64,000 bases of DNA from Candidatus Latescibacterota bacterium (lineage in GTDB: Bacteria; JAAXHH01): NCBI GenBank assembly GCA_012270975.1, contig JAAXHH010000141.1, positions 812,763 through 876,762 on the forward strand. Direction: 5' to 3'. Each line of letters begins with the position of its first letter. Position 1 is the stretch's first letter. Below, one piece after another: positions 34,363-43,101 of the stretch. The translations under genes and the position numbers were made by a program. The notes under the pieces are model-generated. The model was given only the letters and a program-made list of their open reading frames with translations. It had not been told where the DNA came from and ran no database searches.

Positions 34363-34854
34363 ATGAAGTGTACCAATGTAAAAAAGAGGCTTACTCGCTA
34401 CCTGGAGCGCATGTGCGGCAATGAAGAAGTCGCCGAAATCGCGCGGCACATCGAATCATGCCCCGATTGCGCCCGGGAGTTGCGCGGACTGCAGTCCATC
34501 CGGGGCATGCTGCGCTGCTGCCGCCGGTCGAAGCCCGCGACAGTCGCGGTGGCGGAAGTGCAGACGGCTGTTCTGGAGGGCACGACTCATGCCCATATGG
34601 TACCGGGCCTGAAAAGAAGGGAATCGGCGCACCGGAGGCAGTCCCGGCAGTACATCGCGGTGGCGGCCACGCTGTTGCTGGCGGCCGGAGGCATGATCTG
34701 GGAGTCGACGAGGCCGGTCGAAGCGCCGGCGGTCCAGCGGACGTTTTCGGACGATGACATGTTCTTTATCCTGCAGGAACACGCCCTGATCGAGGATCAA
34801 AGCGTGTTCACCAGCGGTACCCTGGGTTCCGTCATGGTCAACTACAAGGAATAG
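34363..34854 (+). CDS. Zinc-binding anti-sigma factor
   Basis: 163 residues. The zf-HC2/ZAS signature H29-x3-C33-x2-C36 in HIESCPDCAREL folds on zinc and holds the sigma factor. A membrane segment around residues 95-112 (YIAVAATLLLAAGGMIW) separates the cytoplasmic ZAS part from a short periplasmic tail of about 50 residues. That tail may be the target of regulated proteolysis or of the next gene's product. It lies directly downstream of the ECF sigma gene, the standard order. Confidence 0.88.
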   Translation: MKCTNVKKRLTRYLERMCGNEEVAEIARHIESCPDCARELRGLQSIRGMLRCCRRSKPATVAVAEVQTAVLEGTTHAHMVPGLKRRESAHRRQSRQYIAVAATLLLAAGGMIWESTRPVEAPAVQRTFSDDDMFFILQEHALIEDQSVFTSGTLGSVMVNYKE

Positions 34855-34864
34855 GCGATACACG

Positions 34865-36004
34865 ATGCGGTTTCGACCTGTATTCCTCTGTTTCGTTGCG
34901 ACGGCCTGTCTCGCGGGTCCTTCTTCCGTCCGCGCCGTCGATCCGGATGTGACCTACCAGAAGATCATGGAAGCCCCGGCCCGGGTGAGCTACCGCGCCA
35001 CCATGACGAAGCAGCGGTTCAACGCGGCGGGGGACACCACCCGCTACGTCCAGAAGATAACCCATCAGCGTCCTGACCGGGACCGCATCGACATCCCCGA
35101 TTCGGAAGGCCGTGTCCGCGAGGTCATCATCCGCGTGGAAAACGACATATACCGGCGGAAGGCCACGGGGGACACGCTTTTCTATTCGCACCGCCGCCAG
35201 TCGAACTCCAACCTGCTCGAGATGAACCTGGAGTTCAGCAGTCTCGATCTGCTCCAAACCAACTACGAGCTCGAGATCACCGGCGCCGACCGGCTTCTCG
35301 ACCGTCCGGTGGCCGTCCTCGCTTTCAAGCCGCGTCATCCCGGAAGAATGACCCTGACGGCATGGATCGACGAGGAGACGGGGCTCGTGATGCGAACGGA
35401 AGAACGCAACGAAGCCGGTGTGCTCGTCGAGGAACTTTTCCTGACGGAATTCGAAAAGGATCCGGCTATCCCCCCGGACACCTTCGCTACTGAGGAATGG
35501 ACCGGCAAGTCCGTCGAAACCAACCAGGTCATTGCCTGCGGTTCCATCAGCGAAGTGCAGAAGGAGGCGGATTTCAAGTTGAACGCCCCGGTCTACGTTC
35601 CTTCGGGATTTACCCTGCAGCAACGCCGCGTCATCCAGCACCACGGCCAACCGCTCGTGCATTTCATGTACAGCGACGGCCTTTCGCGCATTTCGCTCTT
35701 CCAGCGGATCGCTTCTTCCGAAGCGTCGCACAGGTCTCCCAGGGGCACGCCCGAAATGCACGGCGACGTGCGTGTGTGGGAGCGCGGCCCCTATTCCATT
35801 CTGCGTCGCTACTACGACGGAAAGCTCTTCACCCTGATCGGCGACGTGGCCGTAAGCGAATCCGTCGAACTGCTCACATCGCTGTGCACGATCAAGCCGG
35901 CGGTCGCCGCATCCCCCTCTCCCACGGGCTATTCCCCGTGGATCGGGGCGGGCGCGGGAATCCTGGCCGTCGGCCTGTGGGTACTCTGGCGACGCCGCAT
36001 GTGA
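34865..36004 (+). CDS. RseB/MucB-like sigma regulatory protein with C-terminal membrane anchor
   Basis: 379 residues. A signal peptide (cleavage after VRA) is followed by a LolA/LolB-like domain at about residues 35-210. It includes VSYRATMTKQRFNAAGDTT and RMTLTAWIDEETGLVMRTEE, as in RseB. A second domain (about 235-345: LNAPVYVPSGFTLQQRRVIQ, LVHFMYSDGLSRISLF) corresponds to the RseB C-terminal domain. Unlike soluble E. coli RseB, it ends in a membrane helix and RRRM. Family knowledge says RseB binds the anti-sigma factor and senses lipoproteins or LPS. It is the third gene of the module. Confidence 0.8.
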   Translation: MRFRPVFLCFVATACLAGPSSVRAVDPDVTYQKIMEAPARVSYRATMTKQRFNAAGDTTRYVQKITHQRPDRDRIDIPDSEGRVREVIIRVENDIYRRKATGDTLFYSHRRQSNSNLLEMNLEFSSLDLLQTNYELEITGADRLLDRPVAVLAFKPRHPGRMTLTAWIDEETGLVMRTEERNEAGVLVEELFLTEFEKDPAIPPDTFATEEWTGKSVETNQVIACGSISEVQKEADFKLNAPVYVPSGFTLQQRRVIQHHGQPLVHFMYSDGLSRISLFQRIASSEASHRSPRGTPEMHGDVRVWERGPYSILRRYYDGKLFTLIGDVAVSESVELLTSLCTIKPAVAASPSPTGYSPWIGAGAGILAVGLWVLWRRRM

Positions 36005-36070
36005 CGGAAGCACGCCCTCCCTCTTCCTTCTACGCAATAACCCGGAAACCTTCCATTCCGTCTGTGGTCT

Positions 36071-36090
36071 AACAGATATATTGATCTGTT
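36071..36090. promoter_or_regulatory. 20-bp inverted repeat upstream of the TolC-family gene
   Basis: AACAGAT (36071-36077) and ATCTGTT (36084-36090) are perfect 7-bp arms with a 6-nt spacer. No T-run follows. It is in the right place to be an operator for the channel gene. Confidence 0.4.
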
Positions 36091-36166
36091 GCGCGGGATT
36101 TTGGTTGTAAATCCGTCTAATACTTGAAAGGAAACCTCGTCTACCACCGTAACAAGGAGTGAAGCC

Positions 36167-37528
36167 ATGTCGATGCGAAACACGATCTGCTGGGCCGTTC
36201 TGATGTCAGCCGGCCTGTTCACCCAGGGGGTGCCGGCGTACGGACAGAACCCCGGATCCGGTCCCGGTACGGGCGATCTGTACACGCTGGACCGGTGCAT
36301 TCGGATCGCGATGGAGAACAATCCCCAGATAGAGATCGCCAGGAAACAGGTGGAGGTCCGGCAGGCCGCCGCCCTGGGTTCTTATACGGGTGTCATGCCC
36401 ACATTGAACGCCAACCTGGTGAACGCGAATCGGACGACTTCAGGCGATACCCCGGTCATCGTCGAGGGCGTCGTGCTCCGGGAAGCGCCGGGCAGTACCC
36501 GGACGAACTATAGCAACAACGTCTTCCTGCGCATGAATCTGTACAATGGCGGCAGGAACTGGAACACGATCCGGCGTGACCGGCAACTGATAGACAACGA
36601 GAAACTGGGGCAGGTAAGTACCGAAAACCAGGTCACCGTGGACGTGAAGACCAGTTACTACAGCCTGCTGCGCGCCAAGCGGCTCAGGGAAGTAGCGGAA
36701 GAAAACGTGCGTCTGAACGAGGAGCAGCTTCGACGGTCCCAGAGCATGTACGAGATCGGCTCTGTAGCCCGGGTCGACGTACTGGGGGCCAGGGCGAACC
36801 TCGGAGGCGCGCGCATCAATCTGCAAAACCAGGAGAATGCGGTATTGCGGGCCCGGGCCGAACTGGCCAACGTCATGGGTATCCCTTCCACCGCGGCATT
36901 TCAGATCGTAGATCCCCTGGAAGGCGGGTCGCTCGACACGACGGCGTCCATGGCCTTGCAGGACGCGCTGCGGATGGCCGACCTGACCAATCCCGCCATC
37001 CAGCGGGACGAGGGCGGCATCCGTTCCGCGCTGCTTCAGACGAAGATGGCCCGGGGCGGACTCTGGCCGACGGTATCCGGCTCCGTAGGTTACAGCCGGT
37101 CGGGCGTTCGAGTCCAGGACGTCTACGGCAACTATGACAAGAACTGGCGTCTGTCCTTTAATCTGAATCTTAGCATGCCGATCCTGAACGGCACGCAGAC
37201 CTATGCCGAGATTTCGCAGGCGCAGACGCAACAGTTGATCGCGGAGGAGACGCTGCGGCAGACCCGCAGGACCACGTCGCTGACGATCAGACGCGCGCTG
37301 CTCGACCTGGATACGGCCAGAGAAGTCATCGCGCTAAGCGGCGACAACATCGCGGCGTCGGAAGAAAGCCTGCGACTGGCGGAGGAACGGTACCGGGTGG
37401 GTTCCGGCACACTGCTCGACGTATTTAACGCGCAGGAAGTCCTGGCGCGGGCGAAATCCGACCTGGCCGGCGCGCAGTACGACTACCTGATCGCGCAGGC
37501 CACGCTGGACGGCGCTCTGGGAAAATGA
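36167..37528 (+). CDS. TolC-family outer-membrane efflux protein
   Basis: 453 residues with signal peptide. The helical repeats of the family are clear: YTLDRCIRIAMENNPQIEIAR at the N-terminus, VTVDVKTSYYSLLRAKRLRE, the LTIRRALLDLDTAREVIALS repeat and LAEERYRVGSGTLLDVFNAQ near the end. It forms the outer-membrane channel of tripartite exporters. No inner-membrane pump or adaptor follows, so partners lie elsewhere. AAGGAG precedes the ATG, and an inverted repeat lies 77 nt upstream. Proximity to the ECF sigma module suggests it may belong to that regulon. Confidence 0.9.
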   Translation: MSMRNTICWAVLMSAGLFTQGVPAYGQNPGSGPGTGDLYTLDRCIRIAMENNPQIEIARKQVEVRQAAALGSYTGVMPTLNANLVNANRTTSGDTPVIVEGVVLREAPGSTRTNYSNNVFLRMNLYNGGRNWNTIRRDRQLIDNEKLGQVSTENQVTVDVKTSYYSLLRAKRLREVAEENVRLNEEQLRRSQSMYEIGSVARVDVLGARANLGGARINLQNQENAVLRARAELANVMGIPSTAAFQIVDPLEGGSLDTTASMALQDALRMADLTNPAIQRDEGGIRSALLQTKMARGGLWPTVSGSVGYSRSGVRVQDVYGNYDKNWRLSFNLNLSMPILNGTQTYAEISQAQTQQLIAEETLRQTRRTTSLTIRRALLDLDTAREVIALSGDNIAASEESLRLAEERYRVGSGTLLDVFNAQEVLARAKSDLAGAQYDYLIAQATLDGALGK

Positions 37529-37620
37529 ACGCGGCCCGGCCATTGAAATCGTCACGGGGCAAGTCCATCCGTACACCTGATTGAAAAGCGAGGTCCGGCG
37601 TGGCTGCCGGGTTTAAATGC

Positions 37621-37648
37621 TTGAATTGCGTACGAGAAAACTATAAGA
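37621..37648 (+). promoter_or_regulatory. Candidate promoter for the von Willebrand A gene
   Basis: TTGAAT (37621-37626), a 16-nt spacer and TATAAG (37643-37648, five of six) lie 64 nt before the ATG. Confidence 0.4.
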
Positions 37649-37711
37649 AGGGATGTCAACTGATTCTGTCCGGTTCGCCGAACAGGCCGGGCCAGCCACT
37701 GGAACTTCTGC

Positions 37712-39901
37712 ATGTCCCTGGATTTCCAAGCGGATTCCCTCATCTGGATTCTCGTCGCTTTTCTCCTCGTCTGTATCCTGATCTACTGGGTCTCCCGGCG
37801 GCTGTTCACCCTGGTGTCGCCCCCCGTCGCCTGGGGGCTTGTCGGTCTGCGGATCGCCGCTGCCGCGGTGTTGCTGGCGGTACTCAGCGAACCCGCTTCG
37901 CGCATGCTGCTGGAAAGAACCGAATCCCCCGGTGTGGCCGTCCTTGTCGACACCTCGGCGAGCATGGGGCTGTCGGACCGCCAGGGCAGCCGGAACGAAA
38001 CCCTCGCCGCCGTCCTGTCCAGTGACGCGCTGCATGCCATTGGGGCCCGACACCGGATCCACCGCTATCGTTTCGCCGAGGACCTGTCCCCCTTGCCCGA
38101 GGGCGGAGACGACTCCCTGTCGACCGCCGGGGCGGGCACCGACCTCGGCGCCGCGCTGTCCTTTCTCGAAGACGGTTCCCGCGCGGGCCGCTTCGCCGCG
38201 GGTATTCTGGTCTCCGATGGAAACTTCACCGTAGGGCGCGATCCCCTCAGGGTCGCGGAGGATCTCGATCTGCCCCTGTACACGGTGGGGATCGGCGACA
38301 CGCTGGGCGTCCGGGACATCGGCGTTTCCCACCTTACAGTCAACGAAGTGGTATATGCCGGAAGCAACGTACCCGTCGAAGTCGTCGTGAACGGACGAGG
38401 ATACGGCCGGGTGCGCGTGCCCGTGACGCTGCGGGAAGGAGACCGGATCCTTCGGCGCGCAGAGATCACGCTCGATGGCCGGGAGGGGGATCGGACCGTG
38501 ATGTTCCATGTCGTTCCCGACACGGTCGGATTGCATCGCTACCAGGTGGAATTGCCCGTGCTGGAAGGTGAGATCACCGCGAGAAACAACCATCGTGTCT
38601 TTACGATCAAGGTGCTGAAACCCGGATTGCGCGTACTGTACGTCGAGGGCGCCCCCCGCGCCGACATGGGATTCCTGCGTCGCACGCTGGAAAGGGATGC
38701 CAGCCTGGAGGTGACCAGCCTCGTGTTCCGGCCCGACGGCGCAACCTATCCCGAACCGATGCCCGCTTCGCGGACGGATTGGTTTTCTTTCGACCTCGTC
38801 ATTCTGGGCAGTGTGGACTACGAGCGCATCCGGCCCTGGGCGCACCTTCTCGTGTCCTTTGTCGAGGATAGGGGCGGCGGGCTGATCGCATTCGGCGGTC
38901 CCCACAGCTTTGAAATGGGCGGGTATGCCGGAACGCCTGTCGGCAACATGATGCCCTTTGAAATAGCCGCGGCGGCAAGAGGCATGACCGGGCAGACCTT
39001 CATTCCGGTCTTGACGGCCGACGGCAGAACGCATCCGATCACCCGTCTGGATGACGACCCGGCCGAATCGGATCGGCGCTGGACTGAACTGCCGCCTCTG
39101 CCCGGAATGAACCAGGTCGGGCGCGCGAAACCCGGCGCGACGGTACTTGCCAGGAATCCGACGTGGCGAACCGAAAGAGAGGATGCTCCGGTCATCGCCG
39201 AGCATCGCTACGGCCGGGGCAGAGTGCTCGGCATCGCCGCCCAGGGCCTGTGGCACTGGGACCTCATGATGTGGGGAAGCGGCGGCACCAACGCGGCGTA
39301 CGAAAGGTTCTGGAACAATGCCGTAAGGTGGATCACCGTGCGGGAGGCCAGTCGCCGTATCCGGGTGGCCACGGACAAACTCCGGTACCGGGGCGGTGAA
39401 ACGATTCGCTTCGACGGACAGATCTACGATGAAAACTACCGGCCGGTCGAACAGGCCGACGTGTCCGTCACGGTTCGATCCGAACGGGACGTCGCGGATC
39501 CGCTCCAGCTGGATCTCTCCTCTACGGCACAGGGTCTTGGGCGGTACGCGGGACGTCTTCAGTTTCTGCCCTCGGGCGCCTACTCGTTCGAAGCGACGGC
39601 CGCTTTGAACGGCAGGCCGCTGGGTTCGGACAGCGGGGGATTCGTCGTGGGCGAGGCCGGAGCCGAATTCGAAAGAACGCGCATGAACCGGGAGCTCCTC
39701 GTCCAATTGGCCGACATGACGGGCGGGAGATTCTACCTGCCGTCGGAAACCGAACGCCTGGCCGAGGACGTCGACCTGGACGAAATAACCGTGCAGGAGA
39801 CGCGCACCTCCACGCTTTGGGACCATCCGGCCGTGTTGATTCTCCTCGTCGGCCTGCTCGCGGCGGAATGGCTGGTGCGCCGGTACACCGGGATGATCTG
39901 A
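37712..39901 (+). CDS. Membrane protein with von Willebrand A and amidotransferase-like domains
   Basis: 729 residues. Two N-terminal membrane helices (11-27, 41-58) precede a periplasmic vWA domain with an intact MIDAS: D80-x-S82-x-S84 (VDTSASMG), the Thr in GAGTDLGAALSFL and LVSDGNFT. An Ig-like part follows. Residues about 310-420 (LRVLYVEGAPRADMGFLRRTL, LVILGSVDY, GLIAFGGPHSFEMGGY) form a class I amidotransferase-like domain. A C-terminal membrane helix closes the protein. Such proteins occur with BatA-like and TonB/ExbD-like systems in FCB bacteria. Function is unknown, but metal-dependent protein binding at the membrane is likely. Confidence 0.8.
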   Translation: MSLDFQADSLIWILVAFLLVCILIYWVSRRLFTLVSPPVAWGLVGLRIAAAAVLLAVLSEPASRMLLERTESPGVAVLVDTSASMGLSDRQGSRNETLAAVLSSDALHAIGARHRIHRYRFAEDLSPLPEGGDDSLSTAGAGTDLGAALSFLEDGSRAGRFAAGILVSDGNFTVGRDPLRVAEDLDLPLYTVGIGDTLGVRDIGVSHLTVNEVVYAGSNVPVEVVVNGRGYGRVRVPVTLREGDRILRRAEITLDGREGDRTVMFHVVPDTVGLHRYQVELPVLEGEITARNNHRVFTIKVLKPGLRVLYVEGAPRADMGFLRRTLERDASLEVTSLVFRPDGATYPEPMPASRTDWFSFDLVILGSVDYERIRPWAHLLVSFVEDRGGGLIAFGGPHSFEMGGYAGTPVGNMMPFEIAAAARGMTGQTFIPVLTADGRTHPITRLDDDPAESDRRWTELPPLPGMNQVGRAKPGATVLARNPTWRTEREDAPVIAEHRYGRGRVLGIAAQGLWHWDLMMWGSGGTNAAYERFWNNAVRWITVREASRRIRVATDKLRYRGGETIRFDGQIYDENYRPVEQADVSVTVRSERDVADPLQLDLSSTAQGLGRYAGRLQFLPSGAYSFEATAALNGRPLGSDSGGFVVGEAGAEFERTRMNRELLVQLADMTGGRFYLPSETERLAEDVDLDEITVQETRTSTLWDHPAVLILLVGLLAAEWLVRRYTGMI

Positions 39902-39919
39902 CTGTCCGGGAAGATTTCG

Positions 39920-39948
39920 TTGACACGGCCGTCCGCATTCCTTACACT
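39920..39948 (+). promoter_or_regulatory. Sigma-70 promoter of the thiamin operon
   Basis: Perfect TTGACA (39920-39925), exact 17-nt spacer and TACACT (39943-39948). The predicted start lies just before the TPP aptamer. Confidence 0.8.
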
Positions 39949-39956
39949 TCCTGTTA

Positions 39957-40036
39957 CCGTTAGGGGCGGCTCCGCGTGAGCCTGAGAATCACGACCCTTC
40001 GAACCTGACCTGGGTTATGCCAGCGTAGGGAAACGG
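39957..40036 (+). ncRNA. TPP riboswitch aptamer
   Basis: The THI-box core is unmistakable: GCCTGAGAATCACGACCCTTC, then GAACCTGACCTGGGTTATGCC and AGCGTAGGGAA. P1 is CCGTT (39957-39961) pairing AACGG (40032-40036). It binds thiamin pyrophosphate and controls thiO-thiS-thiG-thiE downstream. Confidence 0.96.
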
Positions 40037-40076
40037 CTGACCGCGGCCGTTTCGAGAAGAAGCGGCCTTTTTCTTT
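40031..40076 (+). terminator. Expression platform of the TPP riboswitch: terminator with competing antiterminator
   Basis: A 9-bp hairpin (GGCCGTTTC at 40045-40053 with GAAGCGGCC at 40059-40067, one G-U pair) is followed by TTTTTCTTT. The P1 3' strand AAACGGC (40031-40037) can instead pair perfectly with GCCGTTT (40046-40052), which breaks the terminator. TPP binding should fix P1 and favour termination. Confidence 0.85.
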
Positions 40077-40101
40077 GCCGGCGAGTAAGTGACGGGGATC
40101 C

Positions 40102-41259
40102 GTGGCGCAGCGATCGGACATCGTGGTCATCGGCGGCGGGATTATCGGTTTGGCCGTCGCGAGACGGCTGTGTCTTTCCGGCAGCGCCGTCACGGTATTG
40201 GAGCAGCATCGGACCGGCCGCGGGGCGTCCTGGGCCGCCGCGGGCATGCTGGCACCCCACTGTGAATTCGATGAAGCCGATGATCCTTACTTCGTCCTGT
40301 GCAGGACGGGACTGGAACGTTATGCCGGCTTCATCGACGCGCTCAGGGAAGAAACCGGCTGCTCCATCGATTACAATTCGACCGGAATGATCTATCCGGC
40401 GTTGAGTGACAGGGGACAGGCCCGGCTGGAGACGCGATATGACCGGCACCGCCGGGATGGCGTACCCGTAGAGCGGCTGACCGTCCGGGAAGCGAGGCGA
40501 CTCGAGCCGAATCTTTCGAACCGGATCCATATGGCCCTGCGCTATCCGGCCGATCACCAGGTGGAAAACCGGGACGTCGTTACGGCCCTGGCCAGGTCGG
40601 TGCGCCTGCACGGCGGCGTAGTCCGGGAAGGCGTCACCGCGCGGAAAATCGTGCTGGACGGCCTTCGCGTCGCAGGGGTCGACACGACGGACGGCCTTTG
40701 GAACGCGAAGACAGTAGTAATCGCCATGGGTTGCCGGGCGCGCTACCTCGACGGCGTTTCGCCCGCGCATCGCATCCCAGTACGCCCGGTGCGTGGACAG
40801 ATACTCGCGTTGCGGGCAGGCGCCGTCCCGCCGTTCAGGCATACGATCTTCACCAGCGAAGTCTACCTGGTTCCCCGTTCGGATGGACGGTTGATCGTAG
40901 GCGCTACCGTAGAGGAAGCCGGATTTCGAAACGAAGTCACCCTGGGCGGCGTCCTGCGGTTGTTCAGGGGGGCGCTGGAACTCGCGCCAGGGCTGGAATC
41001 CTGCCCGCTGGAGTCCACCTGGTCGGGACTGCGGCCGGTGGCGCGGGACGGATGGCCCGTGCTCGGAGCCACGGGGACACCCGGCCTGTTCGCGGCCACG
41101 GGGCACGGGCGGAACGGCATACTGCTGGCGCCGCTGACCGGAGACCTGATCGCCGAGGCCATCCTGCACGACAAGGTACCAACCGTCATGAGGCCCTTTC
41201 TGCCCGATCGCTTCTACCCGGCCGGTACCGGAGAGACGAAAGATGATCGTAACCGTTAA
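40102..41259 (+). CDS. thiO: Glycine oxidase ThiO
   Basis: 385 residues of the DAO family. The dinucleotide fold at the N-terminus is DIVVIGGGIIGLAVARRLC, ASWAAAGMLAPHCEF follows, and the FAD-closing segment is GHGRNGILLAPLTGDLIAEAI. It oxidises glycine to the imine needed for the thiazole ring, the aerobic alternative to ThiH. The start is GTG. The 3' end overlaps thiS by 17 nt. Confidence 0.92.
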   Translation: MAQRSDIVVIGGGIIGLAVARRLCLSGSAVTVLEQHRTGRGASWAAAGMLAPHCEFDEADDPYFVLCRTGLERYAGFIDALREETGCSIDYNSTGMIYPALSDRGQARLETRYDRHRRDGVPVERLTVREARRLEPNLSNRIHMALRYPADHQVENRDVVTALARSVRLHGGVVREGVTARKIVLDGLRVAGVDTTDGLWNAKTVVIAMGCRARYLDGVSPAHRIPVRPVRGQILALRAGAVPPFRHTIFTSEVYLVPRSDGRLIVGATVEEAGFRNEVTLGGVLRLFRGALELAPGLESCPLESTWSGLRPVARDGWPVLGATGTPGLFAATGHGRNGILLAPLTGDLIAEAILHDKVPTVMRPFLPDRFYPAGTGETKDDRNR

Positions 41260-41443
41260 CGGGACATCCCGGAAACTGCCCTCGAACACGAGTATCGACG
41301 CCTTGCTGAAGGACCTGGGCGTGCCTTCCGAGGGGACCGCAGTGGCGCTGAACGGAGCGGTCGTCCCGAGAAAGGAACACGGGAAGACCACGCTTTGCGA
41401 CGACGACGTGGTCGAGGTGATCCGGGCGGTAGCGGGCGGGTGA
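41243..41443 (+). CDS. thiS: Sulfur carrier protein ThiS
   Basis: 66 residues with a ubiquitin-like fold: MIVTVNGTSRKLPSNTSI, TAVALNGAVVPRKEH and the terminal AVAGG. The di-Gly C-terminus is thiocarboxylated and donates sulfur to the thiazole. It lies between thiO and thiG. No thiF is in the window. Confidence 0.95.
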   Translation: MIVTVNGTSRKLPSNTSIDALLKDLGVPSEGTAVALNGAVVPRKEHGKTTLCDDDVVEVIRAVAGG

Positions 41444-41564
41444 CGGCCGGGTCCGTCCTACCGGCACCCGCGCAGTCCCCGCGCAACCAGGACCAATTAT
41501 CATGAACCCTGAAATCTGACAGGCACAGCGACACGGGACAGGACAGGCAAAGGAGCGGATGATC

Positions 41565-42347
<783 letters not shown>

Positions 42348-42352
42348 CCGCA

Positions 42353-42976
42353 ATGGTCGACTTCAGGTTCTATCTGATCAGCGATCGGACCCGGTGTGCC
42401 GGACGGTCTCTCGCTTCGGCGTTGGGTGAGGCGTGCCGCGCAGGTGTTCGCGCGGTCCAGATCAGGGAGAAAGACCTGGATACTTCCGACCTGCTGACGT
42501 TGACGCGGAAGGTACGGGATGAACTCGGTGAATGCCGCCCCTTGGTGATGGTCAATAGCAATCCGGAGGTGGCCGCGGCCTGCGGGGCCCAGGGCGTTCA
42601 TCTGCCTGAACGGAGTATGTCGGCCCGGGCGGCGCGCGACCGCCTGCCTGCGGGTACAATGATCGCCCGATCGACACACAGCGTAAATGCCGCGCGGGAG
42701 GCAGAAGCGGAAGGGGTCGACTTCATCACATTCGGTCCGGTATACGATACGCCGTCCAAGGCCGCCTACGGTCCGGCCAAAGGGCTGCAGGCGCTTTCGG
42801 AAACGGCCCGCGCGGTGACGATCCCCGTGTTTGCCCTGGGCGGCGTGACCCCCGGGCGGACGACGGAATGCCTGGAGGCGGGCGCCTTTGGTGTCGCGGC
42901 GATCTCGGCCGTACTGTCCCGCCCGGATATACCCGGGGCGGTTGGCGCATTCGAAAAGGCGCTGGGCGGCCTGTGA
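42353..42976 (+). CDS. thiE: Thiamin-phosphate synthase ThiE
   Basis: 207 residues. The TIM barrel carries FYLISDRTRC, RAVQIREKDL, VMVNSNPEVAAACGAQGVHLP, ITFGPVYDTPSKAAYGPAKGL and ALGGVTPGRT. It joins the thiazole and pyrimidine phosphates. It is the last gene of the operon; thiC and thiD are not in the window. Confidence 0.95.
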   Translation: MVDFRFYLISDRTRCAGRSLASALGEACRAGVRAVQIREKDLDTSDLLTLTRKVRDELGECRPLVMVNSNPEVAAACGAQGVHLPERSMSARAARDRLPAGTMIARSTHSVNAAREAEAEGVDFITFGPVYDTPSKAAYGPAKGLQALSETARAVTIPVFALGGVTPGRTTECLEAGAFGVAAISAVLSRPDIPGAVGAFEKALGGL

Positions 42977-43001
42977 CCGATCGGGGCGTTCAAAATAGTT
43001 G

Positions 43002-43025
43002 TTGACAATTCCGGTAAACTTACCG
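43002..43025 (+). promoter_or_regulatory. -35-like element with adjoining palindrome upstream of the TlpA-like gene
   Basis: TTGACA (43002-43007) sits inside TTGTTGACAATT, identical over 12 bp to the ptsN promoter. A perfect inverted repeat CGGTAA-N2-TTACCG (43012-43025) follows. No good -10 is seen at 16-18 nt spacing, so promoter status is uncertain. Confidence 0.35.
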
Positions 43026-43101
43026 AAGTTACTCCCGAACCATCAACATTCCGAATATCCCAGCAGCCTTCTGCTTACTTGATCCCAAAGTGAGGAAACG
43101 T

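Noticed and set aside
37613-39826. 737-residue minus-strand open frame opposite the vWA gene
   Set aside because: It is antisense shadow: the plus-strand frame has clear domains, a signal region and membrane helices, while this one has none.
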